Source: Turnera subulata
Lineage: Eukaryota; Streptophyta; Magnoliopsida; Malpighiales; Passifloraceae
DNA length: 64,000 nt
Assembly (NCBI GenBank): GCA_028386065.3
Contig: JAKUCV010000319.1
Coordinates: forward strand, 122,348-186,347
Direction: 5' to 3'
Below the pieces are notes generated by a model. That model was not told the DNA's origin. It saw nothing but the letters and a program-made list of their open reading frames with translations, and did not search any database. Made by a program: the position numbers and the translations under genes. Every line of letters starts with the position of its first letter. Within the stretch, counting starts at the first letter, position 1. Of the stretch, positions 22,478 through 33,692 are shown piece by piece.

Positions 22478-23990
22478 TGTTAGTGTAATATGCCCAAAAG
22501 CCAATCATTGGATGATTGTACATAGTCATGTAAATACATTAAGGTTATTCCAATAAATATGTTTATGAGATAAACACTTGCACATATTTATAACCCTAGA
22601 ATATTTTATGTTCTTAAATGTCCCTAGTCGATTATTATTATGGATTGGTTGTAATAATAAATTAAGAGTAGCGTATGTTGAGAATTATATGAGATATGAA
22701 TTCTACATACGGGTACAAGTTAGAGAACTTGTGGACTGGACCGACCCAACATAAGAACACTACATGGAACGTTATATGATTGTCATTAGTGGTTCTTATA
22801 TGTATTGTCCTTAGACCTGAGAACATCAAGGTTCCCAACATGTGAGTCATATACTTTGATATTACTCTTGGCTATTCGTAACTGAGTAGACCTTAGTGTA
22901 ATCATTGGGTACATCATATAATGTGTAGTGGGTTTTGTATGATCAAGATGGGATTCGTCCAAACCTTATAACAGGTATATTATCAGATGGGCCTCTTGAT
23001 AGAGTTGAGCTGTAAATGCATGGCCATGCTAGGAATATGTGATATGGTGATATCATTAGTATCCGTTTTACACAGTTAACTACGGGATCAAGAAACGTTG
23101 AATCAAACATATGAGAGATTGACATATTCCATGTCTCGTGTTTGATCTTGATAATGGGACGAAAGGACGATGACATGTTCCGAGGCAGAATGAATCAGTA
23201 CTGATCTTGTCGTTTGGGTAGCAATGATGTGTTGCTAGACGCCGCTCATTGTTTATATTTGTATAATGAGATTTTACAATTATTGCCAAACGTTACAAGT
23301 GCCTACAGGGTCACACACTTAGAACTGTTGATTCAAGCAGGTGGTTGAACCATGGTTGGACCGTGGTTCGACAAGGTGGGTGGACCTTGGTTGAACCATA
23401 GTTGGACCGGGTCGTTTTGGGCTGATTTGGTTAACTAATTATCAAAATTATTAAACCAGAATTAGTGCCATATGATGTGTAATCCTATATATGATGATAT
23501 ATATAATTAATGCATAGTGGAGCATTAAGTCATAGTGGAAACATATTCATGAAGGATAAGACATGATTATGTTGGCCAATGACTTAATAAACTATGCATT
23601 TCAAGTGTGTGTAAATAGGGTGAAGGTTTGATCTGATTTTCAGACAAAGCAAGGCTTAACACACTCTTCACACTTCAGAAAAACACATCACTCTCTAGTC
23701 TCTAGCTCTCGAAAACTCTGCAGCTAGCACTGCGGTTCGGGAGTGCTCGGGTTAGTGATCGTGAGACGGTTGCTAGCTAGTTATCGACAGTTCGTGTGGA
23801 TACCGTAGAGGAGCCGAATTTCCTGTCGGGTTCATGCTGATTCTACACTACATTTGGGTGAAAGACCTCAACCAAGCAACGTACGAAAAATTGTTATTCG
23901 GTTTGGTTAGCTTCACTTGGATCCTCCATGAGTACCGGCTCTTTCCGCTGCAAGTTTTGATTGTCAAGTTTGCATGCCCGGTTGCCTACA
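22478..23990 (+). mobile_element. Solo LTR, probably Copia-type
   Basis: It begins TGTTAGTGTAATATGCCC and ends GGTTGCCTACA, so it has TG...CA ends. The perfect 5-bp target duplication AGGAG lies at 22473-22477 and 23991-23995. Copy 1 of the segmental duplication has the empty site (GCAGGAGGACTCTC at 13904-13917), which fixes both boundaries exactly. At 1513 bp with no primer site or internal region, it fits a solo LTR. The superfamily is a guess; orientation is assigned by the TG start only. Confidence 0.85.
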
Positions 23991-24147
23991 AGGAGGACTC
24001 TCTAGTAAATGAAGTTCATCATCAAGAAGATGAAGGTAAAGAACGGAAATAGAAACTGATGCTAAATATATTTCCATTTTATAATTTTGGTGCAGCTAAC
24101 CCTCAAGAAAATTGCTTTTGCTGCAATTGACGCCAAACCGGCTACAG

Positions 24148-24528
24148 GTCACGTCACACCTTTTACTACTACCGAGGATGCTACTGAGAGCATTCCATCA
24201 ACTGCTGCTGATGATAGAAATGAAGATAAAGGATGCTAAATATATTTCCATTTTTAAAATTTTGGTGCATCTAACCCTCAAGAAAATTGCTTTTGCTGCA
24301 ATTGACGCCATACCTGCTGCAGTTAACGTCACACCTGTTACTACTACTGAGGCTACTACCAAGAGCGTTCCATCAAAAGCTGCTGGTAACATAAATGAAG
24401 TTAAAGGATGATAAATATATTTCCATTTTATAATTTTGGTGCAGCTTCAGGTAACGTCACACCTGTCACACGTGTTACTACTACCGCGGCTGCTACCGAA
24501 TCATCTGCTGCTGATAACCGAAATGAAG
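24148..24528 (+). repeat. Three tandem exon-intron units of the array, copy 2
   Basis: Putative 78-nt exons lie at 24148-24225, 24323-24400 and 24451-24528. The first two are 175 bp apart. The third is only 128 bp further because most of the intron's AAGAAAATTGC block is gone. All are phase 1 and encode Thr/Ala-rich 26-mers such as VNVTPVTTTEATTKSVPSKA. The copy at 14064 has five units. Confidence 0.75.
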
Positions 24529-26033
24529 GTAAAGAAAAGAATTGGAAATTGATGCTAAATATATTGCCATTTTATAATTCTAACTCATGCTAGAATAAAA
24601 CATCCTCTTTATATAAATCAATACAATAAAACAACCAACTCGGCTAAACTCATCGACTTTCTTTATTTTAGAGAGAAGAAGGAAATTAAAACTTAAAAGG
24701 ATCAACGGAATGACACGTCGTTGCCTTGCCTTTTTTTTCCTTTGATATGGACGTTGCTATTTTGATTTTGAGTCCAAGGACTATAATGCAGTCTTGGACC
24801 TTTCGGTCTCTTCTAGGAGACGACCCAACCCACTTTAAGACTAGGACTATAACAAATTTCCCCTTTTATGGCTAAAGTATTTGATTTGGGTGACACATCT
24901 ATATTTACAAGTCAATGACAAAATTAATCCAACTCTTTTGTTTTCCTCATTTTGATATGCAAAATATATATAACCTGAATTTTTTTTAAAAAAAAATTAG
25001 AATGAGAGGAGATTTTCCCAAGCAAACAATATCTTTAATGGTATTTGCATATTATCAAAGAAATTGTGCAACTTTTAGCCTAACATGAGTGCTGATTGAG
25101 TTCAACTAATTGTGTCAGTCCTCAATTTCTATGTCTCCTTTTCTTTATCAATGTATAGGATGAATTGTACAGCGTATGTAGGTTTCTAATGTCGTGGGCT
25201 GGAGACTCGTAACCTTTAGTAGTTTTAACTTTCTATGTTTATTGCTCAAAAACAAAAATTCTATGTTTGGGCTTTCATGTAAGAATGATTTTATAAACAA
25301 ATATTTCCCGTTTTTTCTTTTTACTCCTTCGGTACAAATTGTTTGGCAAGGACTTGTTTACCGGTGCTTGAACCGAAGCAAAGCATGTCAGTAGGTATCA
25401 TCAAAATCTATAGCGAATAGGGGTAAAATGCAGCACAGGTTTTGTAATGATCTCCAAACAAATTGAAATGAGAATCTCTTGAAATTTTTATAATTGTGAG
25501 TTAGAAAATTTATATTCAAATAGATTCCCAATAAATCCAATTGTTCAGGCAATATAATTGTGGAGGAGTATAGTTATAAAGTTGTGGAGTATGGATATGG
25601 CGTCCCCCAAAAATATTGGTCTATTTATCAATATTTATCTCCCTTTCCCCGAGGTATATTTTTTAAAAAAATAAATTCTGTCTATATGGTCTCCTTTGCG
25701 AAATGAGAATTCTTGTAGGAATAGGAATATTGTGAGCGGAATATAAAGCCCCAATTCCGGTTATCGAAAATTTCCCTCAATTTCCTTCTCTCCCCCAAAA
25801 AAATCCCTAAGCCCCAATTCACAGTTCTCGGTTCACAACTACACGTAGAACCAATCTCTCGTTTTTTCGTTCCTCTTCCTCCGCCGGCCAAGCCTCTCCA
25901 CCGAAAATACCTCTCTCCACTTACTCTCCCTGCCTGCTTCCTCTCCTCCGCCGCTGTCTCATTCCCCAACCATCCCATGCAGGCCTGGCTTCTCTATCAC
26001 TCCTCTTCACCTTCGTCTGCACCGGCAATCGCC

Positions 26034-26861
26034 ATGACCTCTTCCGGCGCCCGATCCTCATCCCCTCCGAGAAGGATCACAAGGTAGCATGTTTGAGTGT
26101 GTTTAGCGTTGAATTTTCATCTGTTTTTCTTTTCTTTCTTTGAAAATTTTCATGTCAATTTTTTATTTTCATTGAGATTCGATGCACAAATCTGCGACGA
26201 TTTTTTTTTCCTCTCTTTTGAATTTTCATGTCTCTTTTTTTCCTGTGAATTTTGTTGTTTACAGTCTGCTTTATTTTTTATTTTTTAAAAAAAATTGGAA
26301 TCACCTATTAATGCGCCATCTTATCTTCCAACAGTTCTTAATAAGAATGGCTGTGTGGTGAGTTAATTTTTCATCTGCCACTAAATTTTTTTCCCCGAAA
26401 CATCTTATCATTTATATTTGTTGTCAGAAAATCTTCTCATTCTTCAGTTTGACATAAAGAGAGGGATTATATATTCTGATTCTTTTCAATCTCTTCCCCC
26501 CAATATCCCCTATAGCCCCTACATACTCTGTACACTTAATAATGAGAAGGAGGAGAAGTGGTTCTTCATCTTCTATAAACTCAACTTTCCTTCCTCTTAT
26601 TGCTGGTGCTCCTTGTGTAAAAAAAAAAAAAAAAGAAGAAGAAAAGCAATGTCTTCGGGTGGTGCTGGTACTGGTACTGTTGGTGTTGGTACTGTCTTTT
26701 TTAGTCGTAAGATGTGGGAATTATATATCTGTTGGTTGGATGCTGCCAAAGAAATAGGTGTTGGACTGCACCCATCCGTGGATCTTTGTCTTGGCTTGAA
26801 ACTATGTTTTTTATTTCGAAAAAAATCAACCGTGCCCACTGTAAACCGCCCTAATTATTAG
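26034..26861 (+). pseudogene. Unidentified gene family X, copy 2 (5' part)
   Basis: The first exon from ATG 26034 reads MTSSGARSSSPPRRITR up to a GT donor. The second, from 26542, reads MRRRRSGSSSSINSTFLPLI and, past a 16-A run near 26619-26634, KAMSSGGAGTGTVGVGTVFF and SRKMWELYICWLDAAKEIGV. The residue after DAAK is E where copy 1 has a stop. The frame again differs on either side of the A run. Homology to copy 1 fades after GLHPSVDLCLGLK (about 26806), so the 3' exons are missing here. Function unknown. Confidence 0.5.
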
Positions 26862-27250
26862 ACATCTTTAATCCCTCAGCCACCGAAAGCTTCTACGACC
26901 TTCCTTTCGACTTTATTGCGCATTAGTGCTTCAGAAGTCCAGGCTTGTTGCATCGGTTTGTGGAGGATTCTATTTGTACTTTTGATCCTCACTTAGATTA
27001 AATGCAATATCGATTGGTGGAGGTGGAGCGACAATTACTCGATGGTTAGGTGAAGACAGAGCTGCAATTTGCCGATTCGAAGGCATTCATGGATCAGCAA
27101 TTTTTTGCCAACACTGCTTAATTAGATTGCTTTGAGCTGTTAATTCTTACGTTGACCCCTTCATCCTCTGATCCACCGGATCTGCCACATCAAAAAGAAC
27201 CATTGGATGTTATGCTCCCCAATTCTTTTTGAACTCTAGTCAAGCTCGTT
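26862..27250 (+). pseudogene. Degraded coding remnant, unidentified
   Basis: One frame reads MQYRLVEVERQLLDG, stop, VKTELQFADSKAFMDQQFFA, stop, LDCFELLILTLTPSSSDPPD, LPHQKEPLDVMLPNSF, stop. The stops fall where a Gln codon would fit. The E/L/Q-rich character suggests a former coiled-coil or gag-like region, but I cannot name the family. It follows directly on the end of homology with copy 1, so it may be the altered 3' part of family X or a separate insertion. Confidence 0.3.
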
Positions 27251-27890
27251 CGTTTGCAGACGACTATGCCTTCCGCATCATCGGAATGTCCACTATGCGT
27301 GCGTTTGGCGTCGCTAACAACTTCGTAGTTTATTGTTTACTCTTCGATTTCTATAAATTTTTTGCATTTTTTTCTGTCACAACTGCCCCAACACCAGGCC
27401 CCGTTCACTACCGTTATCAACACAACCCGCCAACAACATAAACTTGAATTGGGTTAGTTCAATTAAAAACCCAATATATTAAGGAATCATAATCAGAGAG
27501 GAGTAGGAAATGAAGAGCATCTTACCCTTGGTTTAGTCATAATTAGGGCCTTAGTCGCCTCACCCAAACTCAACATCTCCGTGGTTGGCTTGCTGCAACT
27601 ACCTCATCCTCTACTCTTTGAGGTGCTTACTGCACTGCAACTCCATGTGCAGTAGAGGAAGGCAATTGCGCCGGCGTGAAGAGCACAATGACAGTGGTTG
27701 TCTTGGGAAGAAGAAGGGAGAGAATGCGGGAAAGGAGTAGTGATTGCATGGTCACAAAATCTCTTGCTTGTGGTGGGTGCCACAATTTCTAACCCAATAT
27801 CCAAGGATATCATTTTGCAGCTAGTAGAGAAGTACATGAACTTTTTTATTTTTTCCTACCGTTACTTTTCTGTTAACTACTAAGTTTTAG
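27251..27890. other. No clear gene; weak exon-like frame
   Basis: A plus-strand frame at 27752-27840 reads NLLLVVGATISNPISKDIIL and may be another exon of the fragment that follows at 27978, but splice sites are not clear. The ORF on the minus strand at 27604-27837 overlaps it and is probably a shadow. Confidence 0.3.
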
Positions 27891-28041
27891 TGTAGTTAGA
27901 AAGGTAGAATGCTCGAGCAATTTTAGTATTTCTTTCCTTGCAGAAAGGGAGAATGCTAGTATTTCTTTCCTTGCAGAATTTTGTTAGACCTTGATGCTCG
28001 AGCAATTTTAGTAAATGGTGTAGTTAGAAAGGGAGAATGCT
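27891..28041. repeat. Scrambled local duplication with doubled splice acceptor
   Basis: TGTAGTTAGAAAGG-AGAATGCT occurs at 27891 and 28019 (128 bp apart), GCTCGAGCAATTTTAGTA at 27911 and 27996 (85 bp), and AGTATTTCTTTCCTTGCAG at 27925 and 27958 (33 bp). The last pair doubles a good polypyrimidine-AG acceptor. Confidence 0.75.
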
Positions 28042-28280
28042 TAATTTCACCTCTCGCTCTTGAGATACTGCTGCGATTTACCTTCCCTGCCTCATCAGCT
28101 AGAGTGAAGGTACGTATTGTCTATGATTGTGACAACTTGTACTTGTATGGATTTAGGGTTCTTAATTTTTCCATTGTGACCTTGGCTTTCACACTAGCTA
28201 CTAAGAGGTTTGAGGGTGTGCATTCCACCCAAAAAGCGGTGGCTGCGCTACAGGAAGCAAAGCCACGAAACGAGTAACTT
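27978..28280 (+). pseudogene. Two terminal exons of an unidentified gene
   Basis: After the acceptor TTTCCTTGCAG the frame reads ILLDLDARAILVNGVVRKGE and CLISPLALEILLRFTFPASS ending ARVK before a GTACGT donor (28110). An 88-bp intron-like stretch ends CACACTAG at 28197, and the last exon reads ATKRFEGVHSTQKAVAAL to PRNE and TAA. The two exons are in one frame only if the intron is read through, so the splice phase does not fit and a base may have been lost. The helical, Leu-rich text looks like a real protein, but I do not recognise it. Confidence 0.4.
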
Positions 28281-28530
28281 TAAATAATTTACCATTTACA
28301 TTTTGTTGTACTGTCCTGATGTATTTTGGACAAAGATATAGGCCTTTAAGTTAGGTTGATATACGAATTCCTGAGTTATCCAAGGTAGCAACTCGTATTC
28401 CCATCTAGTGTTTTATGCAAAATGTTGATTGCTACAAGTAGTGGATAAGTTGTTTTTCGTTTAATTATTTGCATCCTAATAGATATTCTTATCATCTTTT
28501 TAGGCCACTTATGAGGTTGTGTCTTGATAG
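28281..28530. other. 3' flank, no gene seen
   Basis: Non-coding DNA between the preceding exon and the LTR element. Nothing recognised. Confidence 0.4.
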
Positions 28531-30261
28531 TGTGAACACCCTAAATTTGATCCATTAATATTCTATTGATTTGAATTATGAATATATTTTTGACTATCGA
28601 TTAATGAGAAGACTTAAACCCGAGTTTGGGTATTTTTGTAATTTAACTTAGTGGAATATTAATATTTTATTATTTTTGGATTTTTAATGTATTTGATTCG
28701 AAATTATTGAGATGATTTAATTCTAAGTTAAATGTATTTAAAGGTTTAATTGTAATAAAATATGAGAGATGATTTTGGGCTTAAAATAATTTAGGAGCCT
28801 GAACCAATTAAATATGGATCCTCCAGCATTTTTGGCCCCATCAAAACACTAGACTTAGCGGCTAATTTACTCTGAATTTTCGTCTAAAATTTGGATTAAA
28901 TTATTAGCTTAAATGTTTTTGGTGTTTTATGGTAATTAGAGTGGAGTGGAAAGAAAGTAATGAAGTTAGGAACAGGGTGAGGGTAGGCTACAAGTTAGGA
29001 GTGTTTCTGGAGCTTAAAACAGGTTAAAAACCATTTAGGAAGGGCGTGGGAATCAAGTTGGACCAGAATAATGAGGATCAAAATCTGAAAGGAAAGAACT
29101 ATTTTGGAAACAGGTGTCGGCAGACATGGCGACAATGAGTGCCAGCACTTGGTGGGCTTTGAGAGAGGACCGCCAGCACCTGGCGATCGCCGCGACATGA
29201 CCGCTGGCGCTTAGCGGACATCTCTCCCGGTTTTGGCAGTTTTCCGGATTTTTCCTGTTTTCTTCATTTTGGGTATCTACAGTTGGATTTTGGGGTTCAA
29301 TACTGACCCTTAGATCAACACCACGTCCAAACCCCCTGAAAACTATAAATAGGACCCTCCATTCACCCTCATTCAGACACAATTTCTTTCTTCTCCCTCT
29401 ATATACACATAAGCTAGGTGCTTGGAATAATTCTCTAATTCCAAGCTTAGGAACCCTTCTAAGAATTGAAATTCTAGAGGAACTTTGGAGAGGATTAGTA
29501 GCAATGCAGCAGCGAGAGGAGAGCAAGAGAAGAGGAAGGAGGAGAATTGGAGCAAGCTTGTGGAGAAGAAGAGGAGGAACCCGAGTAGAGAGTTCCTGTG
29601 CGGGCAGTTCTGGAAGAATCATCATATCTGTAGCTGTAGGAGACGGATTGCTGCATTCGTGGATTCCGAAGAAATCTAGGAAGTATCTCTACAATTTTAC
29701 TGTTGACACCAGAGACCAGTTAGGCCTTTTTCCACACCGAATTGCTTGTTGATATTCTACCAAAATTCTGCTTAGAAGTGGTAAGCAAGTATGAACAAGA
29801 GGAGGGCTTCAAGAGGTAATCCGTTCTAATTTTCCGGAGTGATATGACATGATGATGCTTGTGATGTGATTGTATGTGATGCATGTTAAGAACTACATGA
29901 GCTTTGAACCCATTACCAGGGGGTATGTAGGCAGTTTCTAGTGGTGGAAATGCAAGCTCAATCTTTATTTATTTTCTGTTTTGTCTTCGTTTTGCCTTCT
30001 TGTTATTTGTTTGGTTGTGCATGGCATATGCTGATCTTTAATTGCACATGATCTCGGGCCATTATGGATGGGTGCCTCACACCTTCCCATCCGTGTCAAA
30101 CCCCCGGGTTCACTTCTTTGGTTCGCTTATCGGTTGCCTAAGGAAAATTTTCTCCGAATTTTTCCCTATAATAAAATTCGGGTGGCGACTCCAAAGATGT
30201 GGATGATGGTTAAGAAGAAGGTGGTGGCTAAGCCCATTGAATTTTGGGTCGGGTACTCACA
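28531..30261 (+). repeat. 5' LTR of element A (1731 bp)
   Basis: Begins TGTGAACACCCTAAATTTG and ends GGGTCGGGTACTCACA. A TATA box (TATAAATA, 29344-29351) is followed by GGACCCTCCATTCACC, the expected U3/R junction region. The ORFs inside it (29053-29625, 29485-29752 and others) overlap on both strands and are not convincing genes. Confidence 0.9.
30183..30193 (+). promoter_or_regulatory. Primer-site-like motif inside the LTR
   Basis: TGGCGACTCCA is identical to the first 11 bases of the true primer site, which lies 81 bp downstream. Equivalents sit at 33536, 63377 and (10 bases) 5085 in the other LTRs. Confidence 0.6.
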
Positions 30262-30263
30262 GT

Positions 30264-30279
30264 TGGCGACTCCACTGGG
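30264..30279 (+). promoter_or_regulatory. Primer binding site for tRNA-Arg
   Basis: TGGCGACTCCACTGGG starts 2 bp after the LTR end. It is complementary to the 3' end, CCA included, of plant tRNA-Arg(ACG) as I know it. Minus-strand DNA synthesis would start here. Confidence 0.85.
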
Positions 30280-30913
30280 AACATAAAGGCTTTAAAAGAT
30301 TATGTGCAATTATTGATTGATATATCCGTTTTGTTTGTCATGTACGTGCCTTGCAATCACGTATTATGTTGTGAAGCTTCCACCATAAGAGGGTGAGGGG
30401 ATCCTGGTCCAGTACATACCGTCCTACGGGGTTATCAGCCACAGCGAACCCATTTCTCGCTGTTTAGCAATGACAGGGATTAATAGGCCAGTGACTGCGC
30501 TGGGTGTAGTATTGTGTGGTGTGAATCGACGAGTTTAGTGAATGCACTCTAGGGATGTAAGTCTATAAATGATGATTTTTGGTGTTGTTTTCCTAGGCAT
30601 CAGTCTACTTTCTTGTTGGAATCCATAATTGCATACATTGCATCACATGTTTTCAAAGAAAAAATTGGAGCTGAGGTGTGTTGGTTTAAGAAGAATTTTC
30701 TTCTTCTTGACTTAGATCTTCAAAGAAAAAGGGGAAACTTGCTTTTGGAAAGAAGCAAGAGAAAATTGTTTTTTGAAAATAATTTGCGAGTATATCCCGC
30801 CACGTTTTCCTACCATGATTTAAAATAAAACGAAGCTCAAGTCTAGGACTCCCAATGACAGTAAACCTCATTCTTAGGACCGCATGGGTAAGAAGCATTA
30901 GATTGTAAAGGCG

Positions 30914-31180
30914 TTGATGGAGATTGTGAGAGCTTTTGAGGGTGAAGCCCCTAAGAGTAGAGATAAGCAAGGTACGGAGAAACTTAGCCATGAGGAAGAG
31001 ATGTCCCAATGGAGTCAACCGCTTGATGGAGCACAATCCCACTTGAACACTTTGAATGATAGACGACGATTACGAATATTGAAGGAGAGGATGCACAACC
31101 TAGAACGGATGGTGAAGATGCTATATGGGAGCATGAACATACCCGAGGCTGGCAAGCAATGTGCTAAAGGGGAAGCATGA
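30914..31180 (+). pseudogene. Short gag-like frame in element A
   Basis: An 88-residue frame, MMEIVRAFEGEAPKSRDKQ to KQCAKGEA, rich in charged residues and with a helix-like RRRLRILKERMHNLERMVKM. It sits where the N-terminal part of gag would be, about 630 bp after the primer site. There is no zinc knuckle or other domain, and sequence up to 31560 continues in broken frames of the same character. Probably a degraded gag. It could be chance. Confidence 0.35.
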
Positions 31181-33156
31181 TAACACGAAGTTTTACATCA
31201 ATGGAGGAAGTGCCAAGAAGCCGATGAAGGAAGGATTTCTAGACTTTGAAGAAGAGTGGATCAAAAACTTGAAGCAGAACTCAAGCGAGAAACTGAGATG
31301 CCAAACAATGAGTACACCAAAAAGGCCACACAAATAGGGAGAGGTACCAGCATTTGCGAAAGAAGAAGAGATGGCCGCAGATGAGGCACTGAAGAATAGT
31401 TTACATCCGATACCAATTTATTTAAATTCTGACGGTAAGACCATGGCACCAATTGAAGAGAGTGCACGATATATCGAGGACCTAAGGTAGAAGATGAGCA
31501 CCTTGAAAGACGAGATGAGACAAGATATTGAGAGGCAATGCATCAGAAGTGATTGTTCTTAAGAGGCAAGGATAGAGGTTTGGCAATGGCCTCATGGGAA
31601 AGTGAATGAGTGATCAAGTAAGCCTGAGAAGTGAATCACTAACTTGCCATAGAAGTCGAGAGAAACGAATGCATCAAAATTCAATTCAAGTGACTGACCT
31701 GCATCGACAAAGATGCCTAGTCCAACCACGGGTGGGGGAGCTTACTCTGGATGATGAATGACTAGTTTAGCAGTGTTATTGATGGGGGAATGGCATAAAT
31801 AGGAATGGGAGGGGATCAAGAATTTGAGTCTAAAGACAAATAGGCGATGATTTAAGCATTTGAGTAAGTGTATTTTTGCTATGATCAAGAATAAAAGAAT
31901 CTTTGTTTCCTAATTTATGTGTGCATGTGCGTTGAATTAGACAAACGTCATGAAAGTCCATTGACCCAGCCCGGGAACCTTTCAAACAAACTACGAAGGC
32001 CTGATTTTGTGGGTGTAACCCAAAGCCAATCCCTCCTGACCCACTAACATGTAGCCGCACCAACCTTCAGGCACACAATTGATTTGGCCTTTGAACACTT
32101 GACCAACCAAACCTCCACTTTGAGCACTTATCTAGAGAATTGACTTTCAAAAAAAGCCCTATCAAATGCATATGATAAAAAAAAAGTCACACTCCTCAAA
32201 AGAAAGATAGGAAAAATTTGAGGAAAAGTGATCTCTAAGTTGGATCATTACTTATAAAGGACAAGTGTTGCCTTTAACCTCAAACGCAATCCTACCAAAC
32301 ACAGCCATTCACAAGACATTTTCACGAAAAACACTTCAAACCTAAACACCACATTCACATATACGTGGGTAACCTGGAAACGGACCCAATCTATTTGGTT
32401 TCTAGGTTGGTTTAATGGACAAGATTGGAGTTCATGATTGATATGCCACAAGGGTATTCAAAATCTAATCGAGGAATCGTCGCTTTTCTCAAAAAGGATG
32501 TATTTGGACAAAAATGAGATCATTCCTTGGTTTAGTTGATGCACCTAATATAGGTTGAGCTGATTCTCTTTCTTGGTGAACCAGAATGACAATTGCTGCA
32601 ATTTGCAGTAGAATGGTTTGAACTTTTTCGGATTTTGAATATGGATTTGATTGTTGGTTTACTTGTTTCTCTAGGTGGAATGGTTTGACGGTCAGCCAGG
32701 ACTTCTCGATTTTTGCGGTTGTATAGATATGATGGGTGACTAACTTGTTTCTCTCGGCGAAATGGTTTGATAGCCGGACGGGTTTCCTCAGCTTAAAGTG
32801 TTTTGATGAATTTGATAAAAGATCGCCTCGCTCCTCTCGCCAGTTCTTTAGTCCTCTAATGGTACTCCAAATGCACCTTGCTTAAGCAACCTCAGATTTG
32901 TCTCCTCAAATAGATTCACCTAGCAATCAGTCAGCATACTCCCCCAATGATGGTCTCTCACACTCTAAATGACTCTTTGTTTCATCATCTATCCTTCCTT
33001 CAAGTCGATAGTCTACCTCTCCAACAGTCATCTGAGTATATCCGGCCCGAGTGCTCACCATCTTCCCTAAGCTTAGTGATCCCGGTGTATATGGCCGTTG
33101 TTCCCACATGTAAAAGAAAAAAAAAGATGAAAAAAAAGAAGAAGAAAGAAAAAAGA

Positions 33157-33261
33157 GTCTGCTAGGTTGAAAACCCAAAAGGGCGGCCTAGACAAAAGTT
33201 AGGACAAGCCTGCTAGGTTGAAAACCCGAGAGGGCAGCCTAGGAAATAGTTAGGTCCTGAA
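33157..33261. repeat. Two-unit tandem repeat near the 3' LTR of element A
   Basis: CTGCTAGGTTGAAAACCC then GGGC(G/A)GCCTAG and AGTTAGG occurs twice, about 50 bp apart. Tandem repeats in the 3' untranslated region are a known feature of Tat/Ogre elements. Confidence 0.75.
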
Positions 33262-33321
33262 TGAGAATGGGGATAGTAGCCAAAGAGGCATCAACAACAC
33301 TACATCACATCGCTCCTCAGT

Positions 33322-33625
33322 CATTATGTGTTTTGGTGCTAACACTTGCACACTTGCACAAGGCATACAAAATCCTCTAATTGTACAAAGTTTTTCCCCA
33401 ACATGGATGGGTGCCTAACACCTTCCCATCCATGACGAATCCCCGGGTCCAGCATCTTTGGTTCGCTTTTCAGTTGCCTAAACGGAGTCACATGAAGGGT
33501 TTTTCCCAAGTTTTTGTCCCTTAATAAAATTTGGGTGGCGACTCCAAAGATGTTGGATGACGGTTATGAAGAAGGTGTAAAGGAAAGGTGAATAGTTCCA
33601 AGTGATTTTGGGTCGGGTATTCACA
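33322..33625 (+). repeat. 3' LTR remnant (last ~304 bp)
   Basis: TGTGTTTTGGTGCTAACAC through GGGTCGGGTATTCACA. It lines up closely with 63164-63466 of element B, including CACTTGCACAAGGCATACAA, and less well with 29980-30261 of the 5' LTR. Confidence 0.8.
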
Positions 33626-33692
33626 ACGGATAATCTGCGCGCCGGTTCAGAAAACAATGGGATAAGTTACCGAAAAGTTGCCAAGGGCTTCG

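Larger units (their letters stand above)
22009..24593 (+). pseudogene. Unidentified gene with tandem 78-nt exon array, copy 2
   Basis: The exon after TTGGTTGCAG (22009-22279) is open throughout: MPYDGFVGLLDRGTHVHMFG, then PRFVEYIGDYATHGMLVDRE and KLASAVANWNERRPN, ending at a GT donor in phase 1. The next exon (from about 22426) has lost one base relative to copy 1 and was split by a solo LTR at 22478-23990. Its end resumes at 23996 with DSLVNEVHHQEDEG. Three array units follow (24148, 24323, 24451). The donors after the first two have changed to AT and TT, while the last keeps GT. Where copy 1 ends in TAG, this copy has TGG and runs on to 24593. The family is unknown to me. Confidence 0.55.
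18890..26806. repeat. Segmental duplication, copy 2 (with two later insertions)
   Basis: It matches copy 1 (12395-17100) from about 19020 on. From about 18890 to 19020 it matches only the inverted third copy near 63467-63570. It is interrupted by a Mutator-like element at 19554-21465 and a solo LTR at 22478-23990. The exon array has three units here against five in copy 1. After about 26806 the two copies diverge. Confidence 0.8.
28531..33625 (+). mobile_element. Tat/Ogre-type LTR retrotransposon A, non-autonomous, 3' LTR truncated
   Basis: It has a full 5' LTR (28531-30261), a primer site that fits tRNA-Arg, about 3 kb of largely non-coding internal DNA, a two-unit repeat near 33157-33261, and the last about 300 bp of a 3' LTR (33322-33625). 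No reverse transcriptase or integrase is present. The flanks GATAG (28526-28530) and ACGGA (33626-33630) do not match, and the 3' LTR end resembles element B more than its own 5' LTR. So this may be a recombinant or two abutting fragments. The lineage call rests on the tRNA-Arg primer, a known trait of Ogre/Tat elements. Confidence 0.7.

Noticed and set aside
29053..29625. 190-codon minus-strand ORF in the LTR of element A
   Set aside because: It is antisense to the LTR promoter and leader, shows no domain and overlaps plus-strand ORFs.
30264..30279. Part of a tRNA-Arg gene
   Set aside because: Only the 16 bases complementary to the tRNA 3' end are present, directly after an LTR; it is a primer site.
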